NCBI RefSeq assembly: GCF_040358985.1
Contig: NZ_CP132932.1
Location: forward strand, 2,480,001-2,544,000
Reading direction: 5' to 3'
Length of the DNA: 64,000 bases
DNA from: Tunturibacter empetritectus
Lineage (GTDB): Bacteria; Acidobacteriota; Terriglobia; Terriglobales; Acidobacteriaceae
Under the pieces are notes generated by a model. It saw nothing but the letters and a program-made list of their open reading frames with translations. It was not told where the DNA came from and did not search any database. The first letter of the stretch is position 1; each line of letters starts with the position of its first letter. The position numbers and the translations under genes were made by a program. Below are positions 62,431 to 64,000 of the stretch, piece after piece.

Positions 62431-64000
62431 ATGAACGACCTGACTGCTTCTTACCGCTGGCTTGACGATGATGGAGCTGCCTTTGGCGCTCCCGGGATGG
62501 AACCGCGCTGGACTTCGAGCGAAAAAGACGCTGTGTCGACGGCGTATGCTGCCTCGAGCCGGGTTTGGTTTACGGTATCGCATGGGACGTTGAACGAGAT
62601 TTATTACCCGACGATCGACCGTCCGCAGACCCGCGATATGGAGCTGCTGTTCAGCGATGGCGAGACGTTCTTCCATGAAGAGAAGCGCAACTTTGAGTAT
62701 GACTTTCACTACATTGATGCGGCGGCTCCTGCGGTTCGGGTGGTGGCGAGCGACCTGGATGGCCGGTATACGGTGACCAAGGAGTTCATCAGCGATCCAC
62801 ATCATCCGGTGGTGCTGATGAATGTGAAGATCACCGGGGACGAAGAGATTCTGTCGCGGCTGAAGTGTTATGCGCTGCTGGCGCCGCACTTGAATGGGGG
62901 CGGGGCGGGAAACTCGGCGCGGTCGATTGATGTGGCGGGACAGCGATGCCTGCTGGCTTGGAAGGGGGACACTTCGCTGGCGTTCGGGGCGGACTGCGGG
63001 TTTGTGCGGACGTCATGCGGGTATGTGGGGACCAGCGATGGGTACCAGAATCTGTTGCAGGATATGCGGATGAGCTGGCAGTTTGGGCAGGCTCTGGATG
63101 GGAATATCGCGTTGATGGGGGAGATCGATATTGCGCGGAATCGTGAGTTTACGGTGGCGATCTCATTTGGGGACGGCCATCATGCGGCGATTGCGCACAT
63201 GATGCAGACGCTGGCGACTTCCTATGAAGATCATCAGAAGCGGTTTATAGATCAGTGGCAGAGGGTGAACCCGCCGGCTGGTTTGGCGGCGGTGTCGGCG
63301 GATGGCGGGAGATTGATGCGGATCAGCCAGAATGTGCTGCTGACGCATGAGGATAAGACATATTCGGGGGCGTTCATTGCTTCGGCTTCGGTACCGTGGG
63401 GGGCGTCGAAGGGGGATTCGGACCTGGGTGGATATCACCTGGTGTGGACACGGGATATGGTGCAGACAGCGAGTGCGTTGCTGGCTTGTGGGAGGACGGA
63501 CACGGCGCTGCGGGCGCTGGTTTATCTGGCTTGTACGCAGAGGCCGGACGGGAGTTTTGCGCAAAACTTCTGGATCGACGGGACGCCGTACTGGACGGGG
63601 ATTCAGCTGGATGAGGTGGCGTTTCCGATCATTCTGGCGTGGCGGTTGTGGAAGCAGGACGGGCTGGGAAACTTTGATGTGTTTCCGTTTGTGGCGCGGG
63701 CGGCGGCTTTCCTGATGCGGTACGCTCCGGTGACGCAGCAGGAGCGGTGGGAGGAGGCTGCGGGGTACTCGCCGTCTACGCTGGCGGCAGTGATCGCGGG
63801 GCTGATCTGTGCCGCTGATATTGCTCGCGACCGCAAGTCTCTGGAGCTGGCGGATTACCTGGAGGCCTATGCGGACTGGATTGAATCGCATCTGGATGAG
63901 TGGACGACGACGACGGAAGGGATTCTGCACCCAGATGTTAAGTATCACTACATGAGGATTCGTCCGCCGGCCAAGGGCGAGCCGTTTCATGACGACAGTG
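62431..64000 (+). CDS. Glycoside hydrolase family 15 (glucan 1,4-alpha-glucosidase-like), 3' end outside window
   Basis: The frame opens at ATG 62431 after AGGAA and stays open to the edge, so only the first 523 residues are seen. The N-terminal beta-sandwich (VSTAYAASSRVWFTVSHGTL, RDMELLFSDGETFFHEEKRN) and the start of the (alpha/alpha)6 barrel (SDLGGYHLVWTRDMVQTASA, CTQRPDGSFAQNFWIDGTPY, QLDEVAFPIILAW) are those of bacterial glucoamylase/glucodextranase. No signal peptide is visible, so it may be cytoplasmic and act on maltodextrins or glycogen-related glucan. The catalytic glutamates near the end of the barrel lie beyond the window. A minus-strand frame over 62260-62889 is its shadow. Confidence 0.9.
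   Translation, partial: MNDLTASYRWLDDDGAAFGAPGMEPRWTSSEKDAVSTAYAASSRVWFTVSHGTLNEIYYPTIDRPQTRDMELLFSDGETFFHEEKRNFEYDFHYIDAAAPAVRVVASDLDGRYTVTKEFISDPHHPVVLMNVKITGDEEILSRLKCYALLAPHLNGGGAGNSARSIDVAGQRCLLAWKGDTSLAFGADCGFVRTSCGYVGTSDGYQNLLQDMRMSWQFGQALDGNIALMGEIDIARNREFTVAISFGDGHHAAIAHMMQTLATSYEDHQKRFIDQWQRVNPPAGLAAVSADGGRLMRISQNVLLTHEDKTYSGAFIASASVPWGASKGDSDLGGYHLVWTRDMVQTASALLACGRTDTALRALVYLACTQRPDGSFAQNFWIDGTPYWTGIQLDEVAFPIILAWRLWKQDGLGNFDVFPFVARAAAFLMRYAPVTQQERWEEAAGYSPSTLAAVIAGLICAADIARDRKSLELADYLEAYADWIESHLDEWTTTTEGILHPDVKYHYMRIRPPAKGEPFHDDS

Noticed and set aside
62260..62889. 209-residue minus-strand ORF
   Set aside because: Lies opposite the open GH15 gene and the SOD leader; arginine-rich shadow with no domain.

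Overview
The window looks like chromosomal DNA of an acidobacterium of the Terriglobales/Acidobacteriaceae type. This is inferred from: a very large TonB-dependent receptor with an N-terminal carboxypeptidase-regulatory-like domain (32866-36117, minus) next to a GH3 glucosidase; a VWFA-related secreted protein; a CadC-like winged helix fused to a TolB propeller (52294-54435); a kynurenine pair; DprE1/DprE2-like genes; and dispersed intergenic repeats. Base composition is moderately GC-rich. There are no rRNA or tRNA genes, no CRISPR array and no intact transposase.

Layout. 1-2.8 kb: a TetR regulator with a palindromic operator and a 15-codon overlapping leader, then a patch of decayed gene fragments (GlxA/AraC regulator, HD-domain protein, multicopper oxidase, alcohol dehydrogenase). 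2.9-6.4 kb: an exported SRPBCC protein and a three-domain acyl-CoA ligase/ACP/acyltransferase. 6.4-11.4 kb: a decayed hydrolase, then a tight four-gene operon (circularly permuted ATP-grasp, alpha-E, membrane acyltransferase, transglutaminase). 11.4-11.8 kb: two dispersed repeats. 11.8-16.1 kb, minus strand: DprE2/DprE1-like pair, L20 and L35, a GNAT acetyltransferase and a His/Asp-rich secreted protein. 16.4-19 kb: gyrB.

19-23 kb, minus strand: kynA-kynU and an OpgC-like membrane acyltransferase lying between intact kynU and a duplicated 3' fragment of kynU. 23-29.7 kb: three exported proteins (catalytic-domain-free propeller, VWA protein, 1054-residue unknown), probably co-transcribed with kynAU. 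30-36 kb: GH3 glucosidase and TonB receptor. 36.8-40.9 kb: an assimilatory sulfate operon cysD-cysN-cysH-tauE; APS reductase is of the iron-sulfur type and CysN carries what looks like a vestigial APS-kinase domain. 41-44.6 kb: an orphan oligopeptide-type ABC ATPase, a second TauE, DUF971, DUF3050 and a LOG-family protein.

45-51 kb: PcrA/UvrD helicase with an unusual acidic insert, a 51-residue basic protein, an APC permease that probably starts at CTG, and adenosine deaminase followed by the second copy of the 11.4-kb repeat. 51.4-56.5 kb: a small HExxH protein, the CadC/TolB regulator and typA. 56.5-64 kb: a 26-bp tandem repeat, a MarR-ClC unit with a perfect palindrome, a RAYT transposase remnant between two REP-like hairpins, a secreted unknown, Mn-type superoxide dismutase, and the 5' part of a GH15 glucoamylase that runs off the window.

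Most notable: the dispersed repeat at 11376-11650 and 51088-51374. It directly follows a stop codon in both places and keeps an 8-bp hairpin despite base changes in both arms. Next are the ATP-grasp/alpha-E/acyltransferase/transglutaminase operon and the secreted trio upstream of kynAU.
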